Assembly: GCA_000708525.1 (NCBI GenBank)
Contig: JMRP01000001.1
Span: 248,001 to 312,000, forward strand
Origin: Cyanobium sp. CACIAM 14
Lineage (GTDB): Bacteria > Cyanobacteriota > Cyanobacteriia > PCC-6307 > Cyanobiaceae
Direction of reading: 5' to 3'
Length of the DNA: 64,000 nt
The translations under genes and the position numbers were made by a program. The notes under the pieces are model-generated. The model did not search any database and was not told where the DNA came from. It saw only the letters and a list, made by a program, of their open reading frames with translations. Shown piece after piece: positions 40,528 to 48,397 of this stretch (position 1 is the first letter of the stretch; each line of letters starts with the position of its first letter).

Positions 40528-42716
40528 GGCCCCGGTGGAGCCGTACGGACGATCTCCGCCCACAGCGACGCCGCCAGGGCGCTGCTGGCGGCGGTGGGAC
40601 TGTTGTCGTCGTTGCCGAGCCAGACGCCGATCACCCAGTGGCGCTGGGGGGCGAAACCCACGAACAGGAGATCGCGACCATCGTTGGTGGTGCCGGTCTT
40701 GCCCCAGCTGCCCGGACCCACGTAGGCGGCGCTGCCGGTGCCGCCGCTCACCACCGCCTCCAGCAGCGTCCGCATCTCCTTCGCCGTGCGAACGCTCATC
40801 ACCCGGCGCCAGTGGCTGCCGGAGGTCCTGGTGCTGGCGGCGGCGGCACGGCAGCCGGAGCCCGCACGGGCCCCGCTGGCCCCGGAGGCCGCACAGGCCT
40901 CCGCATCGGTGAGACGCCGGATCGTGGTGGGCGGCCGCCAGAGTCCATCGGCCGCCACCGCGGCGTAGGCCGCTGTCAGCTCCAGCAGCGTGACCTCGCT
41001 CTGGCCGAGGGCCAGGCCGGGCACGGGCGCCAGGGGGCTGGTGAAGCCCAGGTCACGACCCTTGCGGACGACGGCCTCCAGCCCCTCGCGGCGGGCCAGC
41101 CGCAGGGCGGCGGTGTTGCTGCTGATGGCCAGGGCCTGGCGAAGGCTGAGGGTGCCGCCGCAGCCGCTGGCGAAGCGCTGGCCGCCCCAGTCCAGCGGGC
41201 CGCAGCCGATCCGGTCCTCCGGGCGGGCACCCCGTTCGAGGGCGACGAGGTAGGGCACCAGCTTGAAGGTGCTGCCGGGCTGCCGCAGGGCCATCGAGGC
41301 CCGGTTGAACTGGCTCTGCAGGTAGTCCCGACCTCCGGCGATGGCGACGATGCCTCCACTGCGGCTGTCGAGCACCACCACCGCCCCCTGGCTGACCCCC
41401 AGGGAGCGACTGGCGTCGATCCTCTGGCGCAGCACCTGCTCCACCCGCTCCTGCAACAGGGGATCCAGATGGGTGTCGATGAGGAAATTGCCTTCCTCGG
41501 CCACCTCCTTGCCCACCAGGCTCTCCAGGTCACGGCGCACCTGATCGGTGTAGAAGGGGGCCCCTCGGCGCAGGCTGGAGCGGCAGGCGTCCGCCGCCAG
41601 GCGGATCGGTTGCCGTCGGGCACGCCGGGCCTGGTCCGCGCCGACGCGCCCGGCGGTCACCATCTTCTCCAGAACCCTGTTCCTGGAGGCGAGGGCCGCC
41701 GCCGGATCCAGGCAGGGGTCGTATCCGTTGGGTGACGGCAGCAGCCCCACCAACAGGGCGGCCTCCTCGAGGGACAGGCGGGAGGCGGGCCTGCCGAAGA
41801 AGCGCCGGGCGGCATCCTCGAACCCCCACACGGATCCGAGATAGACCCTGTTGAGGTAGCTCAGCAGCAGTTCCTGCTTACTGAACCGGGCCTCCAGCTG
41901 GAGGGCCACCAGCAGCTCCCGCCATTTGCGCTCCAGGGTCTCTCCCTGCCCCACCTGCTCGGGATAGAGACTGCGGGCGATCTGCTGGGTCAGGGTGCTG
42001 CCGCCCTCCCGCACCCGACCGCCCAGAAGATTGGTCAGCAGGGCCCGGGCGGTGCCGATGGGGTCCACCCCGGGATGCCACCAGAAGCGGTTGTCCTCGC
42101 TGGCCAGCAGCGCCTGGATCAGCACCGGCGGATAGCCCTGCAGCCCCGCCAGTTCCCGATGCTTGCGATCGCTCACGGAGGCCACCGGCCGGTCCGAGCG
42201 GTCGTAGAGCACCAGTGGACCCCGCACGGTGGCCAGGCTTCCGCGGATGGGCATCTGCGCCACGGACAGGGCCAGCAGCAGGCCGCCGGTACCCGCCAGG
42301 GCCGCCGTGACGAGCCCCAGGCAGCGTCCCAGCAGACGCCTCCGCTCGCCCCCCTCCCGGCGGAAAAGGAGCTGCGGCAGAGCGTCCTGCTCCCCGGGAC
42401 CGAAGCGCACGACGTCGCCGTCGCGAAGCAGCAGTTCCCGGACCCGTCGTCCTCGCCACCAGAGACCGTTGGTGGACTGGCTGTCACTCAGCAGCCAGTG
42501 GCCGTCATGGCACTCCAGCAGGGCATGCCGGCGGCTCACGGCCGTGTGGTCGATCACGAGGTCGTTGTCGTTGGAGCGGCCGATCCGGTAAAGGCCGCCG
42601 TGCAGGGGATGGCTGCGGTCCGGCTGACCCGGCTGCTGAATCACCAGACGGGCCTCGGAGCCCCCGGACCGGCGGCGGAACTTCCGCTCCAGTCCCTCAA
42701 GCATGGCGGTCGGCAT
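40524..42716 (-). CDS. FHA domain fused to class A penicillin-binding protein
   Basis: A 730-residue bifunctional peptidoglycan synthase with an extra N-terminal forkhead-associated domain (about 23-115; YRIGRSNDNDLVIDHTAVSRRHALL read as two blocks). One membrane helix follows (CLGLVTAALAGTGGLLLAL). The glycosyltransferase (GT51) domain contains EDNRFWWHPG and GGSTLTQQIARSL. The transpeptidase has SxxK in PGSTFKLV, an SSN motif and KTGTT. It polymerises and cross-links murein. FHA domains bind phosphothreonine, so this suggests control by Ser/Thr kinases. Its start overlaps the end of lspA by 20 bp. Confidence 0.93.
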   Translation of the reverse strand: MPTAMLEGLERKFRRRSGGSEARLVIQQPGQPDRSHPLHGGLYRIGRSNDNDLVIDHTAVSRRHALLECHDGHWLLSDSQSTNGLWWRGRRVRELLLRDGDVVRFGPGEQDALPQLLFRREGGERRRLLGRCLGLVTAALAGTGGLLLALSVAQMPIRGSLATVRGPLVLYDRSDRPVASVSDRKHRELAGLQGYPPVLIQALLASEDNRFWWHPGVDPIGTARALLTNLLGGRVREGGSTLTQQIARSLYPEQVGQGETLERKWRELLVALQLEARFSKQELLLSYLNRVYLGSVWGFEDAARRFFGRPASRLSLEEAALLVGLLPSPNGYDPCLDPAAALASRNRVLEKMVTAGRVGADQARRARRQPIRLAADACRSSLRRGAPFYTDQVRRDLESLVGKEVAEEGNFLIDTHLDPLLQERVEQVLRQRIDASRSLGVSQGAVVVLDSRSGGIVAIAGGRDYLQSQFNRASMALRQPGSTFKLVPYLVALERGARPEDRIGCGPLDWGGQRFASGCGGTLSLRQALAISSNTAALRLARREGLEAVVRKGRDLGFTSPLAPVPGLALGQSEVTLLELTAAYAAVAADGLWRPPTTIRRLTDAEACAASGASGARAGSGCRAAAASTRTSGSHWRRVMSVRTAKEMRTLLEAVVSGGTGSAAYVGPGSWGKTGTTNDGRDLLFVGFAPQRHWVIGVWLGNDDNSPTAASSALAASLWAEIVRTAPPGP

Positions 42717-43206
42717 GGGGGCGGAGCAGGTCGATGAGGAAGCAGGCCACGGCCAGATTGATGGCCACGTCGGCGAGGTTGAAGATCGGGAAGTGGATCG
42801 GGATGAACTCCAGGAAGTCCACCACGGCGCCGCTGCGCCAGCGGTCGATGCCGTTGCCCATCGCCCCGCCGAGCAGCAGCGACAGGGCGACGGTGCTCCA
42901 GGGGCTGGCCGGGGGACGCCGCAGGATCCAGATCAGCAGCCCCAGGCTGACCAGAGCGCTCACCAGGCCCAGGGGCAAGGGGGACCCCGTGAAGAGGCTG
43001 AACGCGGCCCCAGTGTTGCTGACCCTGCGCAGCTGCAGGAGTCCGGGCACCAGAGGCTGGATGTTGCCGACGGGGAGCCGCGCGAGGGCCCAGCCCTTGC
43101 TGGCCTGATCCACCAGGATCGTCACCGTCGCCAGCGACAGCATCAGCAGACGCCGGACGTCAGGCCGCTGCAGCCACTTGCGGGGCCTGACCGGCGTCAC
43201 CGTCAC
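42697..43206 (-). CDS. lspA: Lipoprotein signal peptidase II
   Basis: A 169-residue aspartyl protease with four helices. The signature motifs are DQASKGWA, SNTGAAFSLF, GNGIDRW and FNLADVAINLAV; the two Asp in the last two are catalytic. It removes the signal peptide of diacylated prolipoproteins in the plasma membrane. The ATG overlaps the bioY stop (ATGA), and the 3' end runs 20 bp into the PBP gene. The strict overlap chain bioY-lspA-PBP-GTPase indicates one operon. Confidence 0.96.
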   Translation of the reverse strand: MTVTPVRPRKWLQRPDVRRLLMLSLATVTILVDQASKGWALARLPVGNIQPLVPGLLQLRRVSNTGAAFSLFTGSPLPLGLVSALVSLGLLIWILRRPPASPWSTVALSLLLGGAMGNGIDRWRSGAVVDFLEFIPIHFPIFNLADVAINLAVACFLIDLLRPHADRHA

Positions 43207-43784
43207 GAGGGCACCATCAGCAGCCGGCGCAGCGGCCAGGCCAGGACTCCGGTGGCACAGCAGAGCAGCAGCTGAGGCAGCAGGGCGAGAGTGTAGGTGA
43301 GCACCAGAGCCAGGGTGTCGCCTCCCCAGCGGCCGGCCAGATGGCCCAGCAGCAGGTTGGCGAGACCGCAGAGGTGAAGCACCACCAGGCCCACCGCCGC
43401 CGCTCCGGCCAGGGGGAGCGGGTCGTCCATGCCCTTCTGGCGGGCCAGCTTGCCGGTGATCCAGGCTGCCGGCAGGAAGCCGGCCAGGTAGCCGAAGCCC
43501 GGATCCAGCACGTAGCTGATCCCGCCTCCCTCATGGAAGACGGGGAGCTGAAAGAGGCCGATGCTCAGGTAGGCCACCGCCGCCAGGGCGGCGCTTCGGG
43601 GACCACAGAGCAGGGCGGTGAGCAACAGGGCGGGAACCTGCAGCGTGATGCCCAGCGGACGCACCCCCCAGCCGCTGGCCTCGTGCACGGGAAAGGCAGC
43701 CGGCACCAGCCCGCCGACGACGATCATCAGAAGACCGGCGATCGCTCCGCTCCAGGTGGCAAGGGCCCGCAAGGCACCGTTCAT
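43203..43784 (-). CDS. bioY: BioY-family biotin transporter substrate-binding protein
   Basis: A 193-residue protein with about six helices. It carries the BioY pattern: LGITLQVPALLLTALLCGPR, AYLSIGLFQLPVF, GPGFGYLAGF-like YVLDPGFGYLAGFLPAAW, and a C-terminal helix run. BioY is the S-component of an ECF transporter or can act alone for biotin. ATG 43784 chosen; the frame extends upstream but into random sequence over sipA. It is divergent from sipA with about 70 bp between starts, and is the first gene of the minus-strand cluster. Confidence 0.88.
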   Translation of the reverse strand: MNGALRALATWSGAIAGLLMIVVGGLVPAAFPVHEASGWGVRPLGITLQVPALLLTALLCGPRSAALAAVAYLSIGLFQLPVFHEGGGISYVLDPGFGYLAGFLPAAWITGKLARQKGMDDPLPLAGAAAVGLVVLHLCGLANLLLGHLAGRWGGDTLALVLTYTLALLPQLLLCCATGVLAWPLRRLLMVPS

Positions 43785-43853
43785 GGCTGCTGCCCATCCT
43801 GCTGCAGCTAGGTTCGGCTGAGAAGGGCCCGGGGCCCGCAGGAGCGCCAAGCC

Positions 43854-44162
43854 ATGCCGGATCTGATCCCTGACGCCACCACCGACGCCACCGCCGACCC
43901 CACACCCGACGCCACACCAGACCTCAGCACCGCGGAACCTCAGCCGGTCCACCTGGGGGACGCGGTCCGCCTGCGACAGCCGCTCCGCTATCTCAAGACC
44001 GCCGATCCGATGCCGATGCTGCGCCCGCCCGACCTCGTCGATCCGAACGAAGTGGGACGGGTGGTGGAGATCCGTGCCCTCGACCTGCGTGCCGTGCGCT
44101 TCCGGCGTGGCACCTTCCTGGTCAAGACGTCCGATCTGGAACCCGCTACCCCTGACGGCTGA
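43854..44162 (+). CDS. sipA: SipA-like DUF3148 protein
   Basis: A 102-residue protein. The C-terminal 70 residues match SipA/DUF3148, a small beta-barrel: VHLGDAVRLRQPLRYLKTADPMPMLRPPDLV read as successive blocks, then GRVVEIRALDLRAVRF and GTFLVKTSDLE. SipA binds the histidine kinase NblS, which controls high-light and nutrient-stress photosynthesis genes. The N-terminus (about 5-25) is an added Asp-Ala-Thr-rich repeat. Its 3' end overlaps the convergent M16 peptidase gene by 17 bp. The name is based on motif recognition. Confidence 0.82.
   Translation: MPDLIPDATTDATADPTPDATPDLSTAEPQPVHLGDAVRLRQPLRYLKTADPMPMLRPPDLVDPNEVGRVVEIRALDLRAVRFRRGTFLVKTSDLEPATPDG
43872..43919 (+). repeat. 12-bp tandem repeat in the 5' part of sipA
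   Basis: Four imperfect copies of a 12-bp unit (GACGCCACCACC-like) beginning at 43872, 43884, 43896 and 43908. They encode DATT, DATA, DPTP and DATP. This adds an acidic, flexible leader to the SipA barrel. Such in-frame microsatellites readily change copy number. Confidence 0.8.
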
Positions 44163-45447
44163 AGGGGTGGCGCAGCCAGGCACGGCGGGCCGCCTCCAGG
44201 GCCGCGGTCGGGCCCACCAGGCTCAGGCAGGGCGCTGCCAGCCAGCGGCGCGCGGCGTCCCGGAGATCCGCCGCGCTCACAGCGGGGGCCCGGGCCAGCA
44301 TCCGTTGCACATGGTCCGCCGGCAGACCGTGCCCCAGCACCAGGGCCTGGCGTTCCGCGATCTGCGAGCAGGTCTGACGGCCCATCGCGTCCTGTCCCTG
44401 GAATTTCGCCAGGGCCAGCAGCCGGGCGGCCTCCTCCAGGGGCTCCTGGAGGACCCGCTCCCATTCCTCCAGCAGGCAGGTCGTGGCCTCGCCCGCCCGG
44501 TCCGCCGAGGTGGACAGGTGCATCACGAAAGGAGTGGCCCCAGCACGGCCCGGCAGATGGACGCCGACGTCGTAGGCCAGACCCCGCTCCTCGCGCATGG
44601 TCACGAACAGCCGGCTCGACATCCCCATGCCCAGATGGGCCTGGAGCAGCCGCAGGGCCAGCGCATCCGGATGACCCAGGGGGACGGTCGCGGCGCCCAG
44701 CATCAGCACCAGCTGTTCGGTGTCCTCGACCTGCTCCCCCAGGCGGCCGGTAGGGGGTGGCGGGGCGCTGAAGTGCGCGGGCGCGGGTGAACGCGTGCTC
44801 CAGGGGACGTGGGCGAGGGCGTCCTCGATCACCCCACCCAGGGCCCCGGGGGAATCTCCGCAGAGCACCAGCACGGCGCCGCGATCCCCAAGCTGCGCCA
44901 CCAGGGGACGGAGCTGGTCGGGTCCGAGACCAGCCAGCTCCTCTTCCATCCCCAGCGGGTCATGGCCGTAGGGACCCTCGCCATAGAGCAGCCGCCGCAG
45001 CCGGTCGTGAGCCAGCTGAAAGGGATCCTCCTTCTGGCGCTGCAGCAGCTGGAGGTTCAGCTGCCGCTCCAGGGCGACCTGATCGTCCTCCAGCCTGGGC
45101 CGCCGGACCATGCCCAGCAGCAGGGGCAGGAGGCTGGGAGCATCGTCGGCGGCGCACTTCAGGGCCAACACCAGGTCATCCTCGAGGGCCTCCACCCTCA
45201 GGGCGGCCCCGGCCCCTTCCACCCGATCGGCCAGGCCGTCGGCATCGAGGTCGCCGCAGCCCCGGGTCATGCAGCCGGCCAGTAGCTGGTGGGCCCCACG
45301 CTGACCGACGGGGTCGCGACCGCTTCCACCCGGGATCACCAGACGGGCCGCAAGGATGGCCGGTCCCGGGCGGTGCAGGGTCCACAGCGGCAGGCCACCT
45401 ACCAGCAGGACGCTTTGACCAGCGGCAGGGGAGGGGGCGATGGTCAT
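44146..45447 (-). CDS. M16 family peptidase subunit lacking the zinc motif
   Basis: A 433-residue protein with the M16 double-barrel layout (GMEEELAGLGPDQLRPLV; VTMREERGLAYDVGVHLPGR is the C-terminal arginine/tyrosine region) but no HxxEH in its N-terminal half. It is therefore probably the non-catalytic partner of a heterodimeric processing-protease-like enzyme. ATG 45447 overlaps the upstream catalytic subunit stop (ATGA), which supports joint translation. Substrates are unknown; periplasmic or cytoplasmic location cannot be decided as no signal peptide is seen. Confidence 0.88.
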   Translation of the reverse strand: MTIAPSPAAGQSVLLVGGLPLWTLHRPGPAILAARLVIPGGSGRDPVGQRGAHQLLAGCMTRGCGDLDADGLADRVEGAGAALRVEALEDDLVLALKCAADDAPSLLPLLLGMVRRPRLEDDQVALERQLNLQLLQRQKEDPFQLAHDRLRRLLYGEGPYGHDPLGMEEELAGLGPDQLRPLVAQLGDRGAVLVLCGDSPGALGGVIEDALAHVPWSTRSPAPAHFSAPPPPTGRLGEQVEDTEQLVLMLGAATVPLGHPDALALRLLQAHLGMGMSSRLFVTMREERGLAYDVGVHLPGRAGATPFVMHLSTSADRAGEATTCLLEEWERVLQEPLEEAARLLALAKFQGQDAMGRQTCSQIAERQALVLGHGLPADHVQRMLARAPAVSAADLRDAARRWLAAPCLSLVGPTAALEAARRAWLRHPFSRQG

Positions 45448-46718
45448 GCGGGCACCGCCTCCATCAGACAGGCTCGGGCGGGATCCAGAAGCGGCAGCAC
45501 CTCCTCCTGCAGACGCCCCGGGGACCAGCCTTCGAACAGTTCCAGGGGATGGCCCAGGGGCTGGACACGGCCCCAGAGGTGATTGCTGCCGATCACGGAG
45601 GCCACGCCACCGGCGGATTCGAGCGAGAAGCGATAGCCGTTGGCCACGAGGCGCTGAGCCCTCCGCCACTCCTGCTCGCCGGGAGCCGCCCGGCGAAGCT
45701 CTTCCCACACCCGGGTGATCTCCTCGCGCACCGCCTCCAGATCCTCCGGATCGCAGACGGCCTCCAGAAGGGCGAAGCTGCCGCTCTCCATCGCGTGCAG
45801 ATCCAGATCGATGCTCTCTACGATCTGTCGCTGCTCCCTGAGCCTCTCCACCAGGCGGCTGCGCCGCCCTTCCGCCAGGAGGGTGGTGGCCAGATCGGCG
45901 CCCGCCATCCTCTCGAGGTCGGCCGCGGGCGGCAGCCACCAGACCATCAGCAACCGGGCGGCCTCCAGCCGGGGGACCGCCAGACGATGGAAGCCGGGGA
46001 GGACCCGAAGGTCGGCCGGTGGCATGCGTCCGCCCTCCGGGGGCAGCGCGGCCAGCGGACCCGATGCCGCCCGCTCCAGCAGCTCGCCGTCGCCGAGAGC
46101 TCCGGTGAGGGCGAGCAGGCAGCGTCCGCCGCGGTAGAGCCGTTGGTGGAAGGCCCCCATCGCCGCCGGATCGTGGTGCAGCAGGGCCTCCCGGCGGCCA
46201 AGGATCGGCTGGCCGTAGGGGTGGTCGGGGCAGGCCAGGGCCAGAAGCCGCTGCAGGACCACCTCCTCGGGCTGGTCCTCGCTCTGGGCCAGCTCCTCCA
46301 GGACCACCTGTCGTTCCATGGCGAAGCTGTCCTCCTCGAGCCGGGGCCGCAGCACCAGGTCGAGCAACAGCTCGAGCGCCTCGCGCGCCCCCGCGGGGGG
46401 GATCAGCACATGGAAATGCACATCATCGAAACCGGTAGCGGCATTGCTGCTGCCCCCAAGGGCTTCGATGCGGCGGTCGAACTCGCCCGCCCGCAGGCCG
46501 GCACTGCCCTTGAACACCATGTGCTCGAGGAAATGGGCCATGCCGCTTTCCGCTGGAGTCTCGAAGGCGCTGCCGGCGCGGCACCAGAAGTCGAGGCAGA
46601 CGAGAGGGGCGTCGGGCTGCTCCAGCTGGACCAGTTCCACACCGTTGGCCAGGGTGCGGCCGACCGGCTCGCTCAGACCGGGCAGCAAGGACCCGCAACA
46701 ACCCTGGGAAACGCTCAC
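45444..46718 (-). CDS. M16 family zinc peptidase, catalytic subunit
   Basis: About 424 residues. The inverted zinc motif HFLEH with downstream Glu (SGMAHFLEHMVFKGS, then EEDSFAMERQVVLEEL) marks an active pitrilysin/processing-peptidase type enzyme. GTG 46718 chosen (SVSQGCCGSLLPG follows); the open frame upstream runs antisense through pcyA and is not conserved. The start codons of this gene and pcyA lie about 43 bp apart and diverge. It pairs with the non-catalytic subunit downstream by an ATGA overlap. Confidence 0.9.
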   Translation of the reverse strand: MSVSQGCCGSLLPGLSEPVGRTLANGVELVQLEQPDAPLVCLDFWCRAGSAFETPAESGMAHFLEHMVFKGSAGLRAGEFDRRIEALGGSSNAATGFDDVHFHVLIPPAGAREALELLLDLVLRPRLEEDSFAMERQVVLEELAQSEDQPEEVVLQRLLALACPDHPYGQPILGRREALLHHDPAAMGAFHQRLYRGGRCLLALTGALGDGELLERAASGPLAALPPEGGRMPPADLRVLPGFHRLAVPRLEAARLLMVWWLPPAADLERMAGADLATTLLAEGRRSRLVERLREQRQIVESIDLDLHAMESGSFALLEAVCDPEDLEAVREEITRVWEELRRAAPGEQEWRRAQRLVANGYRFSLESAGGVASVIGSNHLWGRVQPLGHPLELFEGWSPGRLQEEVLPLLDPARACLMEAVPA

Positions 46719-46760
46719 GGACGCATGGCAAGATCCGCATTCTGCTGGTACAGCGTGTCC

Positions 46761-47513
46761 ATGGGGGAAGGGGGACAGGGCGGCGATGGCGGCATCCACC
46801 CCCTGGTGGACTCCCTTGCCGAACGGATCCGGCGCTGCCGCGACGCTCTCCCGGATCTGACTCCCCTGGCGATCGATCCCGAGCTGGAGGCCATCAGCGG
46901 CAGCCTGGATGGGGAGGCGCTCTTCATCCGCAACGAGGTGCACCGCTGCCGCGGCCTGCGCAAGCTGCACCTCGAGACGGCCCGCCTGGGTGCCGGTCTG
47001 CAGATCCTCCACTGCGTGTTTTTCCCCGATCCACGCCACGACCTCCCCGTCTTCGGCGCCGACATCGTCGCCGGCAGGGCCGGGGTGAGCGCCGCCATCG
47101 TCGATCTATCCCCGGTGTCGGAGATCCTGCCGGCCGCCGTGGACGAGGCCCTGTCCGCCCGACCCCGTGTCGTTTTCTCCCAGGTGCGGGAACTGCCACC
47201 GTGGGGGTCGATCTTCTCGCCCCATGTCCTCTTCGTTCGCCCCACCTCGCCGGAGGAGGAGCAGGGTTTCGTCGAGGAGGTGGCGTCGTTCCTAGGAGTC
47301 CTCGCCGAAGCTGCGTCCGTGAGCCCTTCCCAAGCCCCGAGCGATCCGGCTACCCTGGCGCGGTGGCAAGGGCAGGTAAAGTATTGCAAGCAACAGAAAC
47401 AAAACGACAAGACACGGCGGGTCCTGGAGAAGGCGTTCAACCCCCAGTGGGCCGACCGCTACATCGAGGAGCTCCTGTTCGACGAGCCAGCGGTCCCCTG
47501 CGCAGTGTTTTGA
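46761..47513 (+). CDS. pcyA: Phycocyanobilin:ferredoxin oxidoreductase
   Basis: A 250-residue ferredoxin-dependent bilin reductase. Catalytic residues are in place: Glu72 (HLETARLGAG), His84 (QILHCVFF) and Asp101 (VFGADIVAG), with the same spacing as E76/H88/D105 of Synechocystis PcyA. The C-terminal QKQNDKTRRVLEKAFNPQWADRY read in two blocks is diagnostic. It converts biliverdin to phycocyanobilin for phycobiliproteins and phytochromes. ATG 46761 chosen; a long open frame upstream is a chance frame opposite the peptidase genes. The devB start (TTG) overlaps its stop. Confidence 0.96.
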   Translation: MGEGGQGGDGGIHPLVDSLAERIRRCRDALPDLTPLAIDPELEAISGSLDGEALFIRNEVHRCRGLRKLHLETARLGAGLQILHCVFFPDPRHDLPVFGADIVAGRAGVSAAIVDLSPVSEILPAAVDEALSARPRVVFSQVRELPPWGSIFSPHVLFVRPTSPEEEQGFVEEVASFLGVLAEAASVSPSQAPSDPATLARWQGQVKYCKQQKQNDKTRRVLEKAFNPQWADRYIEELLFDEPAVPCAVF

Positions 47514-48397
47514 TCGCCGGTGGGGCAGTCGCTCTGCTGCTGGCGGTCGTTGCCACCCTTCAGCGCCTCCAGACTCAACGATCACCCGCTCCAGCCGTTT
47601 TGGCGGCTCCTGCTCCTGCCGCGCCCGAGACAGTGGCTGCCCTCGGTCGGCTTGATCCTGCCGGTGATGTTCGTGTTCTGGCAGCCCCGATCACCGGGAT
47701 CGGCGGAAGCCCGCGGATCGTTTCCCTGCTTGTGGCCGAGGGGGACAAGGTCAAGGCAGGCCAGTTGCTCGCCCGTTTCGACAACCATCCGACGCAGGAG
47801 GCGGAGCTGAATCTGCTTCGCACACGCATCGTCAATCTCAGCCGGCGTCTCGTTATCCAGCTCCGCGACGTCGGGCGCTACAGGAAGCTGGCTCAGGAGG
47901 GGGCCTTCTCGGCCGCCGATCTGGACATCCTGGAGCAGCGCACCCTTGAACTTCAAGGACAGCTCCAGGAGGCCAGGGCCTCCTTGCTCAAGGCTGGAAC
48001 CGATCTTGTCAACACCGAACTGCGCGCGCCGATCGACGGCACCATCCTTCGGATTCAAGCCAGGGTGGGGGAGCGCCCCGGTGACAAGGGAATCCTTGAG
48101 CTTGGCGCCAGTGATCGGATGGAGGCCGTTCTGGAGGTCTACGAGAGCGATATCGACCGTGTACGGCTGGGACAGCAGGTGACCCTCACGAGTGAGAAGG
48201 GCGGATTCAGCGGCACGCTCCAGGGACGCGTCAGCCGCATCAGTCCCCAGGTGCGGCAACGCGAGTTGCTCCCCACCGATCCCACCGGTGATGCCGATGC
48301 CCGTATCGTCGAGGTCCGTGTACAGATCGACGGTCGCGATGCCGCGAGAGTGCGTGATCTCACGGGTCTCAAGGTGATCGCGCGGCTGCAGCCATGA
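47510..48397 (+). CDS. devB: DevB-type membrane fusion protein of an ABC exporter
   Basis: A 295-residue HlyD-family adaptor. One N-terminal helix (GGAVALLLAVVATLQRL), then the lipoyl-like barrel half LGRLDPAGDVRVLAAPI, a coiled coil (LRTRIVNLSRRLVIQLRDV, DILEQRTLELQGQLQEARAS) and LRAPIDGTILRIQARVGE. TTG 47510 overlaps the pcyA TGA (TTGA) and gives a natural membrane start. DevB connects the inner-membrane DevCA pump to an outer-membrane channel; in Anabaena this exports heterocyst glycolipids. In a unicellular strain the cargo must differ. Confidence 0.88.
   Translation: MIAGGAVALLLAVVATLQRLQTQRSPAPAVLAAPAPAAPETVAALGRLDPAGDVRVLAAPITGIGGSPRIVSLLVAEGDKVKAGQLLARFDNHPTQEAELNLLRTRIVNLSRRLVIQLRDVGRYRKLAQEGAFSAADLDILEQRTLELQGQLQEARASLLKAGTDLVNTELRAPIDGTILRIQARVGERPGDKGILELGASDRMEAVLEVYESDIDRVRLGQQVTLTSEKGGFSGTLQGRVSRISPQVRQRELLPTDPTGDADARIVEVRVQIDGRDAARVRDLTGLKVIARLQP

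Noticed and set aside
44787-46760. In-frame upstream extension of pcyA by about 650 codons
   Set aside because: It runs antisense through both M16 peptidase genes; PcyA similarity begins only after 46761.
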